Shown one piece after another: positions 23,677 through 34,091 of a stretch of 64,000 bases of DNA. The stretch comes from Mariannaea sp. PMI_226 (Eukaryota; Ascomycota; Sordariomycetes; Hypocreales; Nectriaceae), in contig JANFOG010000011.1 in the NCBI GenBank assembly GCA_024336345.1, positions 1,054,001 to 1,118,000 of the forward strand. Reading direction: 5' to 3'. The position numbers and the translations under genes were made by a program. Each line of letters starts with the position of its first letter. The first letter of the stretch is position 1. Below the pieces are notes generated by a model. That model worked only from the letters and a program-made list of their open reading frames with translations, did no database searches and had not been told where the DNA came from.

Positions 23677-24570
23677 GGCGAATGACGATGAGAAAATAAT
23701 GATGGGGGGAATGAGGTAAGAGCTGAATAGTAATGGAATGATAAATTGAGGATTATGTGTCTGTTATGATACTAATCACACGGCAAGGCGTGACGGCGAC
23801 AGCAATATGACTAAGTGGATGGAAGGAAGCTCGTATATAGGGGATGAGTGGTTGTAAGTGGATGAGATGGGATGTGAGTCAAGGAAATTGATGCAAGAGA
23901 ATGGTTGATGCAAGAGAATGGTTGATGGATGATTCTTGATGAAAAGTAAGAATGTGAGTAAAGGAGGGAAGGAGGAGGAAGTTCGAGACGGAGGAGGGAG
24001 GGGGGAGCCGGACTTTATGTAGAGGGGAGGCTCAGGGATTGTGCCAACCCCGACGCTGACCTATCAGCGTTGAGCTGGCCCAACCTCATCCATCCTCCTC
24101 CTGGCCTATCATACCTCCATGTAATGATTCTCTTTCACTATCAACAATAACTTGATATCTAATCGAAATCATCATAAAAACTATCATAGAGACATCGTTT
24201 GAACTACAGGAATTCGTTAGACTAGTTCATATATGCACCAGTTCCCTACTTACACGATATTCAAGCAAGGGGACAACGAGAGCCGCCAGAGCGTTACAGA
24301 TGTCATGAATGCAATGAAACTGGCAATAAATATAATCTATAAGGCATTTAATGTAACTGTTTTGTGTTTTTAGTCACTTGGTTGGCTTTCCCGCTGATCA
24401 TGGTAAAGTGCCACCCGCTGGTTGAGGAGAGCCACCACGGGACAGTACCGGGCCATGATGGGCATGATATTCACCGTATTTTATTTTTTACCAGATATTG
24501 AGTAAAAAAATGGCCTTCATTAGTAAATATATAATGGTATAACAAATAACCAGATTTTTTTTAGAGCTTT
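23677..24570. promoter_or_regulatory. Upstream region of the Ser/Asn-rich gene
   Basis: This holds the likely promoter and leader of the minus-strand gene ending at 23676, with GATG/AGAGG-rich sequence and a 17-bp tandem repeat. Beyond 24.1 kb it becomes AT-rich and featureless. Confidence 0.5.
23888..23927. repeat. 17-bp tandem repeat, 2.3 copies
   Basis: The unit TTGATGCAAGAGAATGG occurs twice head-to-tail without mismatch, followed by a further TTGATG. It lies about 210 bp upstream of the start of the Ser/Asn-rich gene. Confidence 0.85.
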
Positions 24571-24788
24571 TCAAGCTTCACACTTGAAACCTGTGACATG
24601 AAGGGTGGTATTGGTGTCAACGTCGGAAACGGTGATACCATGCTGTGGCTTTCCGAATCATAAAGTTATCACAGAACTAGCACAAAATGTTCTGACATAA
24701 AGTGTTCTACCTGATAAATCTGGGGTGAAATGGAGCTATCAAGTAGAGCAAGTAGAGAAAGAATAGCCACATAATGAGAAAGTCGCAT
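24571..24788 (-). CDS. Candidate short secreted peptide precursor (49 aa, two exons)
   Basis: Exon 1 (24711-24788) encodes 26 residues that look like a signal peptide: MRLSHYVAILSLLALL with a hydrophobic core of about 12 residues, then SSIS. An intron of 68 bp (24643-24710; donor GTAGAA, acceptor CACAG) or 62 bp (other acceptor, adding two residues) keeps the frame open to a short mature part with a single Cys, ending VTGFKCEA before TGA. Unspliced translation stops after 39 residues. No homologue is recognised, and both exons are short enough to be open by chance. The donor is weak. It could be a small effector-like or signalling peptide, or a chance arrangement. Confidence 0.35.
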
Positions 24789-25865
24789 TGGGGAGCTATT
24801 GGAGCTGACGCTCAGCAGCCAAGACTGATTGACGGCATATCAGGCCATTCACCCCAACTACCCCTACTTGTTATTGCTAAAGCTCAAGCGTAGCACTGTA
24901 GGTAGGCGCGATTTTATTCGGAGCAGACAGCATTAAGATCGTCAGCTGCGATAAAAACTAGCACTTACACCTACAAGACTCTCACTCCAACTTACGATCA
25001 CCAGACTTTTCCTCCTACAGTGCATTTCTCGTCAAATCTCTACTCAGTATTGGGCAGAAAGAGAACTACAAAGCTGATATATGAAACACGAAGCATCAGA
25101 TTGCTCAACCTAGTACTCAGAATTGGGGGTCCCATGGTGGAGAGTCACCAATCCCGCTTCTTGGCCGCTATCAGATCTGGAGAAGTTACTCTGGTGCGAA
25201 CGCTAGCTGACGGTAATCTATCCATCGAGAAGTTTTTTCTTTTTTTTTAAAAAAAAAAAATTGGTGTTCATTATGGGATAGGAGCTATCAGAATAAGTTC
25301 AGCTAAGGGAATAAAATATTGACGAAGGTCCTGGCTGATTTGGCTGATTCCGGATGAACCGCTTGTGGTACCTGGGGCATGACCAACCACATACATGTTC
25401 CTCAAGTCCAACACTTGAAGATCGTACTCATGAAGCTGCACGTATCTTTCTGGTTTGATAGGTAAGGCAGTGCCTGATTGCATAAAAACACTTCCCGAAA
25501 ATATTTTAGACCGAAATTAATCGCTGTAAACGCATTCCAGGTAGGTAGTTATTCGGATGCGCGGTCTACTGATCCAGGCAATCCGATCTGTTTGGTCCGT
25601 GACCTCAGGCTGCTGCTGACTTCTGCCTGATGCGTCCCCAACAAACAAATGCTTCCGCCCACGGATGGCGTTCCATCCCCCAGCAAATCACACGGACCCT
25701 TGAAAACACACCCTTGACCCTCTCGTCTTTCCCCATCATTCGCACACCTCCCTAGCCACGTTTCACTGTTTCAGTCAATATCAATTCCATGCATCGTTTT
25801 TCTAGTATGAGCGGCACTTCATTTCAATTCAGTAGCATTTGATACAGCTTCGACCCGGGGCTGCC
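24789..25865. other. Intergenic region with T/A homopolymer
   Basis: A run of T followed directly by a run of A (about 25234-25260) could form a short hairpin. A 70-codon minus-strand frame (25271-25483) starts with ATG but shows no recognised family. The last 300 bp are the pyrimidine-rich leader of the hydrolase gene. Confidence 0.5.
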
Positions 25866-27389
25866 ATGATTGGCACGTCGTTTCCAGAATGGATTAGTAT
25901 CCGCATATCCATTCTCATTCTCCGATATACGCCTCTTCTTTATGCCGCCACTATCGTCTTCATATTCTTGACCTATGGATCTCTGGCGCTTTCGTTCCTG
26001 ATTACACGCATCCTCAGTGCCCTGCTCCTTGCTGATGGTCTCTTCTTCTTCTTTATCTACCGCCCGTTTACCAAAAGGCTCAAACTAGATGCTCAGCACC
26101 CTAACCCGTTATCGCCAGCTCAGCGAAGGGTCTTGTTTCACAAGAGCATGGAGAAAATTCAAAGCGCAGACTCATACCTCCAGGGCTGGTTTCTCGGTGC
26201 CCCTCGCGAGGAAATTTGTCGCGAAAATGTCAAAGACTTCCTCCTCTGGGGCTTCTTCGATCGCGATAGCATCATCACGGATGAAGAAGATATCAGTCAG
26301 GAGCTTGACGAGTATCTAGAAATCCTTGAGAGCAAGCTGTCAACTCCACTGCCAAATGGCCGTGGAAATGCCCAGAGTCTGCGCTTGACCCTGGACGAAG
26401 TAAAGTCTACCTACCGAAGCCTAGTGTGGTACATCATCATCTTCTTTGTTGACCAGCTCACTCATTTGGCACTCCGATGGCATGGTTTCCAGTATTACAG
26501 CAAGAGTCGAACAAACGCAATACAGATCTTCCCACCGCGTCCCCAGGAACTAGCGTGTTCGCGATATTCTTCATCTCCCCAGCTGAGTTACTGGCATCGG
26601 CCTCATTCAAACTCTGATACGTTGCCCATTGTCTTCTTCCATGGCATTGGCGTTGGGCTTTGGACGTACGTACGCTTCGTCGCAGATCTTGCCAAAATGA
26701 CGAAGAGCGGGAAAGGCGATGTTGAAGTCATTGCTATTGAGATATTGCCTATCTCTTTCCGCCTATTCGCTCGTATTCCAACAAAAGCCGAATTTTTAGA
26801 GCAAATATCTACTATCCTTGATCACCATGGCTGGCAGGACTTCGCCGTGGTCTCACACTCATATGGCTCAGTCTTGACCACACATATGCTCCACTCTCCG
26901 CGGCTACAGCACCGCATTGCTTCCGTTGCGTTGATCGACCCAGTTACTATCACACTACAGCTTCCCCACGTCGCCTACAACTTTACGCGACGATCGCCAA
27001 AGATGGCAAATGAATGGATGTTATGGTACTTTGCGAGTACTGACCCGGGGGTAGCATTGTGTCTTGGGCGCCATTTCTTCTGGAGGGAGAACATCCTATG
27101 GAAAGACGACCTGATGAAATGCGAGAGTAATGAAGGACAGAAATTAGAGAGAAGGGTAATTGTGAGTCTCTCTGGACGAGATTTAATTGTTGATACCGCA
27201 GGAGTATCGGAATACCTCCTCGGGAATCGTAATGGATATGTTGAGCAGGCGGATGACGCTGGCCATGGGAAACTGAGGGTGATGATGTTTCCAAAACTCG
27301 ATCACGCGCAACTATTCGACGACTCTGCCGCCTCGGATGCAATACTCGGCCTGATTAGATTAAACTGCGAGATAGAAAGTTCATCATGA
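25866..27389 (+). CDS. Membrane-anchored alpha/beta hydrolase (507 aa, intronless)
   Basis: The first ATG in the frame is at 25866. Two hydrophobic segments (about residues 22-45 and 47-65) anchor the protein, followed by a hydrophilic region and the hydrolase fold. The oxyanion strand is PIVFFHGIGVGLW. The nucleophile elbow is SHSYGS, so Ser332 sits in S-x-S-x-G instead of the usual G-x-S-x-G. Asp439 in SGRDLIVD and His480 in KLDHAQLF complete a plausible triad. A further hydrophobic stretch near YIIIFFVDQLTHLAL may contact the membrane. The substrate is unknown; a lipid or ester is a reasonable guess from the membrane anchor. The gene ends only 66 bp from the oppositely oriented cupin gene, so the two 3' untranslated regions probably overlap. 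Confidence 0.85.
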   Translation: MIGTSFPEWISIRISILILRYTPLLYAATIVFIFLTYGSLALSFLITRILSALLLADGLFFFFIYRPFTKRLKLDAQHPNPLSPAQRRVLFHKSMEKIQSADSYLQGWFLGAPREEICRENVKDFLLWGFFDRDSIITDEEDISQELDEYLEILESKLSTPLPNGRGNAQSLRLTLDEVKSTYRSLVWYIIIFFVDQLTHLALRWHGFQYYSKSRTNAIQIFPPRPQELACSRYSSSPQLSYWHRPHSNSDTLPIVFFHGIGVGLWTYVRFVADLAKMTKSGKGDVEVIAIEILPISFRLFARIPTKAEFLEQISTILDHHGWQDFAVVSHSYGSVLTTHMLHSPRLQHRIASVALIDPVTITLQLPHVAYNFTRRSPKMANEWMLWYFASTDPGVALCLGRHFFWRENILWKDDLMKCESNEGQKLERRVIVSLSGRDLIVDTAGVSEYLLGNRNGYVEQADDAGHGKLRVMMFPKLDHAQLFDDSAASDAILGLIRLNCEIESSS

Positions 27390-27455
27390 TAGACGCCTCA
27401 CAGCAGAAGATAATAGCTGTTCCTCAACATAAGTATTGCCCCAAACAAAAGTCTT

Positions 27456-28063
27456 CTACTTGTGCCTGGTCAGCACCTTACCACCCCAATCAGCCAAATC
27501 AGCACCAATGGGGTGGGAGCCACCCTGCATAACCAGCCAAACAACGTCTTGATCTGTCTCATTTTGGAACTGGTGCTCTGTCCAGGCTGGCAACAAAGCG
27601 AAGTCTCCGGGACTTAGGTCATGGTTCTTGAGTTCCATACTGAGGCCCTCATTCACGACGAGAATTCCACTGCCTGATACAGTGTAAATTATAGCGTCTT
27701 GGTATCAGAGTTAGTTATCTGGTTGGATGGGAGCTATGGGGGAGGAATATTACCCTGTTCGCAATTATGGCGAATTGTTGAGACAGATTTGGGCCGGATG
27801 ATAAGCACTACGGCATGATTAACATCAATGATAACAAAGGTGTTCATAAGGAATTAAAACCCTCGAGATATTAGGCCCGTTTGGGTTTAGAACCTACTTG
27901 ATGCACACATATTGTCGCACTTATTGACAATGGCGTCCCGTTGGATGACTGGACCTTCAACGGTAGGATGAGAGGGCTCGAGTTGCTTGGCTTTGGTGAT
28001 GCGGGTCCTGCTGGGCATGACCATGGGGAGAAGCTCCGAGATGAATGGCAATAGTCTCGACAT
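27456..28063 (-). CDS. Small cupin-fold protein (153 aa, three exons)
   Basis: Exons 27898-28063, 27754-27807 and 27456-27697 (introns 90 and 56 bp) join in frame. The reconstructed sequence is a single RmlC-like cupin. Motif 1 is TIRHNCEQDAIIYTVSGSG and motif 2 is LSPGDFALLPAWTEHQFQN, which fits PG-x5-P-x-[GA]-x2-H-x3-N. Related fungal cupins as I know them usually have HHHGEQ in motif 1; here RHNCEQ keeps the middle His and the Glu but not the flanking His residues, so metal binding may be weakened or changed. The start is MSRLLPFISELLP, typical for this fungal subgroup; no ATG lies further upstream in frame. No signal peptide is present. The substrate is unknown. Confidence 0.8.
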
Positions 28064-29348
28064 ATTGGCGGTGCAATTATAGATGCTGTGTTTGAAGGGT
28101 TTGAGAGGCAAGGCGGCAGGGGGTAAATGGAGGTCAATGTCCGGCCAATGCGGGAAGTGTTATTGAAGATACAGACTCAATATATATAGGACCAAATCGA
28201 ATATATAATAAGGCCAATGTTTCCAGGAACGTAGAGGTTTTTATGGATGGTAAAGCTGCTTAGGAGGCCTTGGTTGAGCTTATTCAAACTCCTTGGAGAG
28301 GCACTGGATGAGGGAGAAGAGGTGAGGCAAGGTGAGGCGAGCGTATCGACAGAATTAAAAAAAAAAAAAAAGGGAACAAATATAATATAAGAGGCCACCC
28401 CGATAATTATGAAGACGAGAAAATAAATTTACCCAGTTGACGCTTGGATGCCTTATTAAAGAGAAATTGCAGATTTGAAGGACAAAGTGGCAGAATGATT
28501 CGACGGCATGCAAAGCGGCAAATTGGGCTCGAGGTGATGATGGCATCAAAAGAGGGATACGTACCCTTTCCCCGTGGCAATGGTGTTTGGTACAGTGATA
28601 TGTAGTATATCGCTTGGTTGCTGTTAGATGCATAAGTACATTTCTGGAACGAATCAATTGTAACCAAGGAACATCGTACTCTGTCCAAATGTGCCTAAAT
28701 TACCGAGACACCTCTATTAATAGGACTTTCAGGTGAACTAATTTTTTATTTTGACTACAGATTACCCGTGCCTCGAGATCGCAGGCTTGGACAACTTTCA
28801 GATAGGGTGGTATTCGCTCACGAAGCGACATGGTGAGAACAGAATGAAAGCTCTCAGAAAGAGCACGACATGAACCCCCCTGCGACTACCAGGCTTGTAT
28901 CTTGGTAAATTTCGCAACACAGCCTGCCTATTTGCCTGAGGAGGTGGTTACACGGGAGGGAGGGGGGGCTCAGTCCTCAGACCAATACCCCGCTATAGCG
29001 AATAGCGAACAATGATACTCGATTACTAAGGCATCATCAACGTGCATTGCATCCGCCCACGCTCATCCTCCACCATTCAACTGGCACCTGTCAAGCCTCG
29101 ACTTCGCTTGTTTGCGTTCCGTCTTGCATGTACCTGGCCAGTTAGCGTGGTCAACGATATTGTCCCTCCACCCCGAGCCACCGCCTGGAAAACAGAGCGA
29201 TGTGCACTCTTCAGCTGCTTCTCCGCTTCTGCATTGGCTTTGCCTGAGGCCGAACAACAAAATACTGGCAATCTACGCGGCAATTCGTTGAAAACAAATC
29301 GTTTTTCTGTTTCCTGTAACCCTTTTTTTTTTCATGGTGTAGATAGAA
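28064..29348. promoter_or_regulatory. Divergent promoter region of the cupin and F-box genes
   Basis: This 1.3-kb head-to-head intergenic stretch has a T-rich strand near 28.36-28.38 kb, poly(T) just before the F-box start and GC-richer sequence near 28.9-29.2 kb. Overlapping frames on both strands at 29.04-29.28 kb look like chance. Confidence 0.5.
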
Positions 29349-30941
29349 ATGCAAGTATCCTATACAACTGCGATGATGGCCTTGCCAACTTCACCCACAG
29401 AATCGGTATCTGGGCCATTACCATTGACGGATAGTTGTCTATTCCTCACACTGCCCGCAGAGTTGATACTAAGTATCCTCAACCGCCTTTCCCCGAGCGA
29501 TCTGGCCGCCGTATCTGCTACTTGTCAGCTGCTCAGGTCATATGCCATCATCGATGAGACATGGAAGTCCTTTGTCCAGGAAAACGTCCCCGGCGTTGAG
29601 CTCACGAGCCCCGGGCCCTGTGCTAGCTTCCGTGAGCTATATGCGGCCCACGACAGGCTCTGGTTCCTTCCCAAGCAAAAGATCTGGTTCTGCGACGGTG
29701 ATATGACAGGAAAGCTCATTATAACCCGTTTTGACCACCGTCGAGGCTGCATCGAGGCCTACCGGCTGGTCGCCTGGAGAGGCACGTCAACGGTACAGAC
29801 CTGGACTACGCATGGCATGGACATCACAGTCTCTGATTTCGAACCTCGTCTGTCTCTGCATCTTGATAAACCTATTCTGCAGTTTCGAGTCCAACCGCTT
29901 GAAGATAATAGTAGCGTTACAGAACGCTTCTTGAAGCGACCCGAGGCCAATCGCTTTTCCGATGAGATGCCGATGCAACTTGATGACCGCCTGGAGAACA
30001 TGTTTAGTAACTTCATTCTTGCTCGGGCAATGAGACCCGAGGCAGTTTCAGCCCATATAGAGTCAGCATTTCCTTACAACGGGGTCTGGCCGCCACCCGC
30101 CCTTCCAGCAACCGAACGTGTCTGCAAGGACGCCTCGATTCGACCACGCCGTCGCTCTCAAGTATCTGACCAAGCATTCTTCCTTCGCCATTGGATGCAG
30201 ATGACTGGAACGCACCGCCCTCGCGTCGCTTTCACTGTCGCTGACGAGTACATGCGACTTCCACAGGCCATGACAACCCTATTTGTTGACAATTATTCCG
30301 CCTCGGTGAATGGTAGAAGCTATCGAGCTCACCTTGGAGAAGGGGTAACCGCCTTCGCAACCTTGGACCCAGCATGGTATACACCCACGGACCTGAAGCC
30401 ATGGCGTGGCATCTGGGTTGGCGATTACAATGACCACGGGTGTGAATTCATCCTCATCCATCAACCTGACGACGATGCGCCCGCCTCGGACGCCGAACTT
30501 GGGATAGAGCGCCGGTCAAGAGAGTCTGACGAAGACTGGGAGGCTCGGAGAGCAGCAGCGCGGATTTACCGAGGCAGGATGGAGGGCATCAAATTGACTG
30601 GCGACCCTAATGTACCTCGAGGTGAACGGACCTTCGTTGTCGAAGATCTCGGTGGCAATAACGTCGAATACGCTGTCGGTCCCCCCTTCACGGGAGTCAG
30701 GATGGTCAACAGCCAAGGACACATTGCAGGAATGAGCTTTTACGACGGTAAGTTTAAGCACGCATGCCCTGTTTGATAGTTCAGCGCTGAACTAACAGGA
30801 AATTTCTTTTGTGATGCAGACACGTGGGTTGACAGCCAGTTGCTGCTGATTAGCCATGATCGATTAGCTCAGTATTGGATAGGCTTTGGACGTGTAAACT
30901 ATTACCAACGAGTGGACATTGATCAGTTCATTCGGCCGTAA
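29349..30941 (+). CDS. F-box protein with FBXO31-like C-terminal domain (506 aa, two exons)
   Basis: The N-terminus contains an F-box, LTLPAELILSILNRLSPSDL, continuing into VSATCQLLRSYAIIDETW, at about residues 32-75. This predicts binding to Skp1 in an SCF ubiquitin ligase. The C-terminal half includes KPWRGIWVGDYNDHGCEFIL and later GIKLTGDPNVPRGERTF. I associate both segments with the FBXO31/EXECUTER-type beta-barrel, where they shape substrate recognition. A 72-bp intron (30748-30819; donor GTAAGT, branch CTAAC, acceptor TGCAG) joins the last 122-nt exon, ending QRVDIDQFIRP. Unspliced translation would stop eight codons after the donor. The substrate is unknown. An acidic insertion (about residues 378-405) is charged and probably disordered. 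Confidence 0.88.
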
Positions 30942-31677
30942 TCTTGTTCATGGCTTTTTCATTTTGCAGGCGAAAATCTGAAGACGATTCATGGATCAAC
31001 TAGCTGTTTTTTTTTTCTTACCTTTAATCGACAGACAGCTCGTTTCACTTGACTTAGCAAGCTAGAAATATGAGCGATTTCTATGTTTAGATATGTATCT
31101 GCTCTGGGAGCGTTATGGCTCGACCTAGGCTTCCCACCAGTCGTCATGCTGGATTGTGTATGCGAGTCTTGTTGACATCTAACTCAGCGGCCACTCTTCT
31201 AGAACCCCTCGTCTTCCGGTTTACTTTATCATTTTTTTCTGTACCCGGAATACTTCTCACTGGTGCCTCGATGTTACCTCTTATTTCTAGGTTCTATTGC
31301 AGCTCGTAGGTTTACCTCGACGTGTGATTGACTCTAAGTTGGCCACGCCTCATGCTCGCCCCCCTGGCAGCATCGTAAGAGCAAGGGTTTCCCACCAGGA
31401 TTTGGCCTATGGTGGTCATTTTCAGGTATATATGGCTGATTTCAGATTCTTTCTGGTTGTTCCTGTTCGTATGCTTGCCTCACACTGCTCGATCCGTTTT
31501 CTAGTCGCAGGCATAATTCGCTGAATTATCGTGCAAAGGCCTAATTCTTGGCCCCGACAAATAAGAATAATGTTGATGTTTGAAACGAATAGATTGGCAT
31601 CAACTGCGTTTTTTCGAGATAAAGAAAAAAAGAGAAATCTTCTTGAGTACAGCCCCGATCTGTGGAATTTCGCCGTC
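30942..31677. other. Intergenic: F-box 3' region and next promoter
   Basis: No gene recognised. The next frame is open upstream to 31531, with an ATG at 31570, but the more natural start is at 31678. Confidence 0.5.
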
Positions 31678-32430
31678 ATGGTCGGGTCAACCACATCCAT
31701 CGAGGCTTCCGCCGTTACGGCGACGCGTAACCCTTTCGATATCCCTGGTCGCATGCCCGTCAAGATCGTCATTGCGGGCCTCTTCTCCCTGTGTTTCCTT
31801 ACCTTTTTCCTAATAATAGGTATCGACATGGTCCGCAAGCACCGCACCGGCGAACTACAAGAATCGATGCGCAACCTCAGCTACCTTTCTGTCAAGATCC
31901 CAAAGGTGCTTTTCCAGCTCCTCATCGAGGGTATTTGTTTTGTCTGGGTCTGGTTCACCGATTTGTTTCGCAGTGAGGAGAACAAGCGGCGCAAGAAACA
32001 GGGAGACCCAGAGACTGCGCTTGCAAGAAGGGACGACGACTCTTCTGCCATTATTGAGCGGCTGGCGGCGAAGCCAAGATCTGTCACGGAATCGTCAACG
32101 GATGAGGGGATTCAAGATACAGCACCTGCCACTAGTTTCAAGGGAAAGGAAGTTCCAGATATTATGACTACTGTTTCTGCGGGGGTCTCTACCGCCTTTA
32201 CAGAGAGAGCAAAAGAATGGGAACAGGCTGCTTCTCCAATGGTGGCAGCGAAGGGGAAGAAAGCTGAAACATCAAATCTGCCTGATAGAGAGGGCAGTCC
32301 GAACCGTGCCACTAAGGAGTATGACTATTATACTGAGAACAATGAAAGGATGAAGAAGTACGGGGAGGATATGATAGCGCTAGCGCTAAGCGTCAATAAC
32401 TCTTGGCAGTCCAGCTTTTACTACCAATGA
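31678..32430 (+). CDS. Uncharacterised membrane protein with disordered C-terminus (250 aa)
   Basis: From Met at 31678 the protein has one clear membrane segment (about residues 28-51, KIVIAGLFSLCFLTFFLIIGID) and a second, weaker one (about 77-97, ending VWVWFTDLF). A charged, Lys/Glu/Ser-rich tail follows. An in-frame ATG at 31570 would add 36 residues of unlike composition and is considered less likely. No catalytic motif is visible and no family is recognised. The topology (two segments near the N-terminus, long soluble tail) would suit a membrane adaptor, but this is only a guess. Confidence 0.6.
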   Translation: MVGSTTSIEASAVTATRNPFDIPGRMPVKIVIAGLFSLCFLTFFLIIGIDMVRKHRTGELQESMRNLSYLSVKIPKVLFQLLIEGICFVWVWFTDLFRSEENKRRKKQGDPETALARRDDDSSAIIERLAAKPRSVTESSTDEGIQDTAPATSFKGKEVPDIMTTVSAGVSTAFTERAKEWEQAASPMVAAKGKKAETSNLPDREGSPNRATKEYDYYTENNERMKKYGEDMIALALSVNNSWQSSFYYQ

Positions 32431-34091
32431 GGAGGGAACATTGTGAGCTTGATATGCTGTGCTTCTGTATAATTGAAAGAATATCACATCAAGTATCCCA
32501 GCGACACTTCCTTGCAGGTAATCTAATTACCTAGGCTATTGTGCACCCAGTTGTGAAGAAGTGACCATTCTGAGTGGATATTGAAGGTGGGACTTGCACA
32601 GCAAGGTGTGTCCCCCGCCGGCACAAGCAACTCGGGGCTCGGTGAACGGTGAACGGAGTGGAGAGGGAGGACCCACTTTCCCGGGATGCCGGCGCCGGCA
32701 GTCGCTCGGAAAGCCCCAGATCCGAAAGGAGATGCTGGAGAGAACCAGGGCGAAGCGAAGGGTGTTTAATCTAGATAATGCATGCCGAGGGAGGGGAATC
32801 TTAGATAGCGATATCTCGGCTGTTTTTTTTTTCTTCCTTCCTCTTCCCTTTTAGCCCAAGTTGTGTGTGAATGTACTCCGTACCGGCTGGTGGAAATTAC
32901 AGTCACAAAGTTCTCTTGGGGGGCTGTAAGCTGATGTTGTGCATGCATCGGCGATTGAGAGATGGAGATGATAGGGGAGTTTTTCATTCCCCGGCTTTTG
33001 CTGTGAATGTGTTTGGATGTCCCGTAATTACTGGGAAGTAATTATATCTCGGGGGGTCAGTGCATGCGTGGTTGGTCTTGGTGCCTTTACCCCGGATTTC
33101 TTGTTGGTCTGCCGGCTATGGTGGCTACAAGAGCGGTGAAACCTCATGTTTCTTCTTCTTCAATGTCTGATTTCGTCTTTTTTTACTTGTATACCGGTCC
33201 AAGCCGTCACGAATAGGCGTGTGACGACACATAGCAGGAGAAGTTAGGTAGTTTATACGTAATTGCATCCAAGACAAGACAAGACGGGGCCCTCACTCAC
33301 CTCAATCGGCGATGCAACGATTCGGCGATTGAGGTGGGCCACTCCCGCTTTGGGCCACCCTCTTGGACATCACTTACTCCGTGTGCCGCTACAACTGGTC
33401 AAGTGACGTATAGCTCAGGCACTCGCCCTCTCAAACTAGGTAATTTGCTTGATGGCTTTCTACGGCAACCCGCGGTCACGGTCACGATACCTCGTTGTCT
33501 CCCGGGCTGATTGTTTGGATGCACGGAGAGTAGCCCGTGTCCACGTGCCCCCAGTGTGTGTTTTGTCCTTTTGTATCTGTGTGTGAGCGTATGTGTGTGC
33601 CACCTATTTGCCGCCTCACCGCTCGCCCCTTTCCAATAGATCTATGATAATAAATAGTATCCCAGACTTTGTTTTTATCTTTTTTTTCCGCATGAGACGT
33701 GTGTCGTGTTCCACGCGACTTACATATCCTGGGGCTTATCTCGATATAACACAAGCTGTGTGTTGGCCCGTAACCATCTGCAGTAGTGCACAAGGGGGCA
33801 TATTAACACATTGATTCCAATCCCCTCCGAGAATTTCCCCGTTCATTAAGCTCGCTGTGAATAACACAAGCTTGAACCCTTGGGAACGCCCAAACAGATT
33901 TATCGGCAAAGGGGGAGGGGACCGGGCGGTGTGTGTTGCCGTTCCACCATCCCGATCTAGGCCCGGATTGCTGTTGGTATTATACTGAGTGTTGGCCGTT
34001 GTAAAAAGGGCCCAACCTTTCTCCTCAACTTCCTCCTCCTCGTCCAATCTTTCTCGGGGCCTTCACCTCCCCGGGAAACGAAAAGCGAATC
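32431..34091. promoter_or_regulatory. Upstream region of sulfite oxidase, with GC palindrome
   Basis: The 1.7-kb stretch has a 14-bp perfect palindrome TGCCGGCGCCGGCA (32687-32700), preceded by a direct repeat of GGTGAAC. The last 120 bp form a CT-rich leader (CTTCCTCCTCCTCGTCC). No other gene is seen. Confidence 0.55.
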
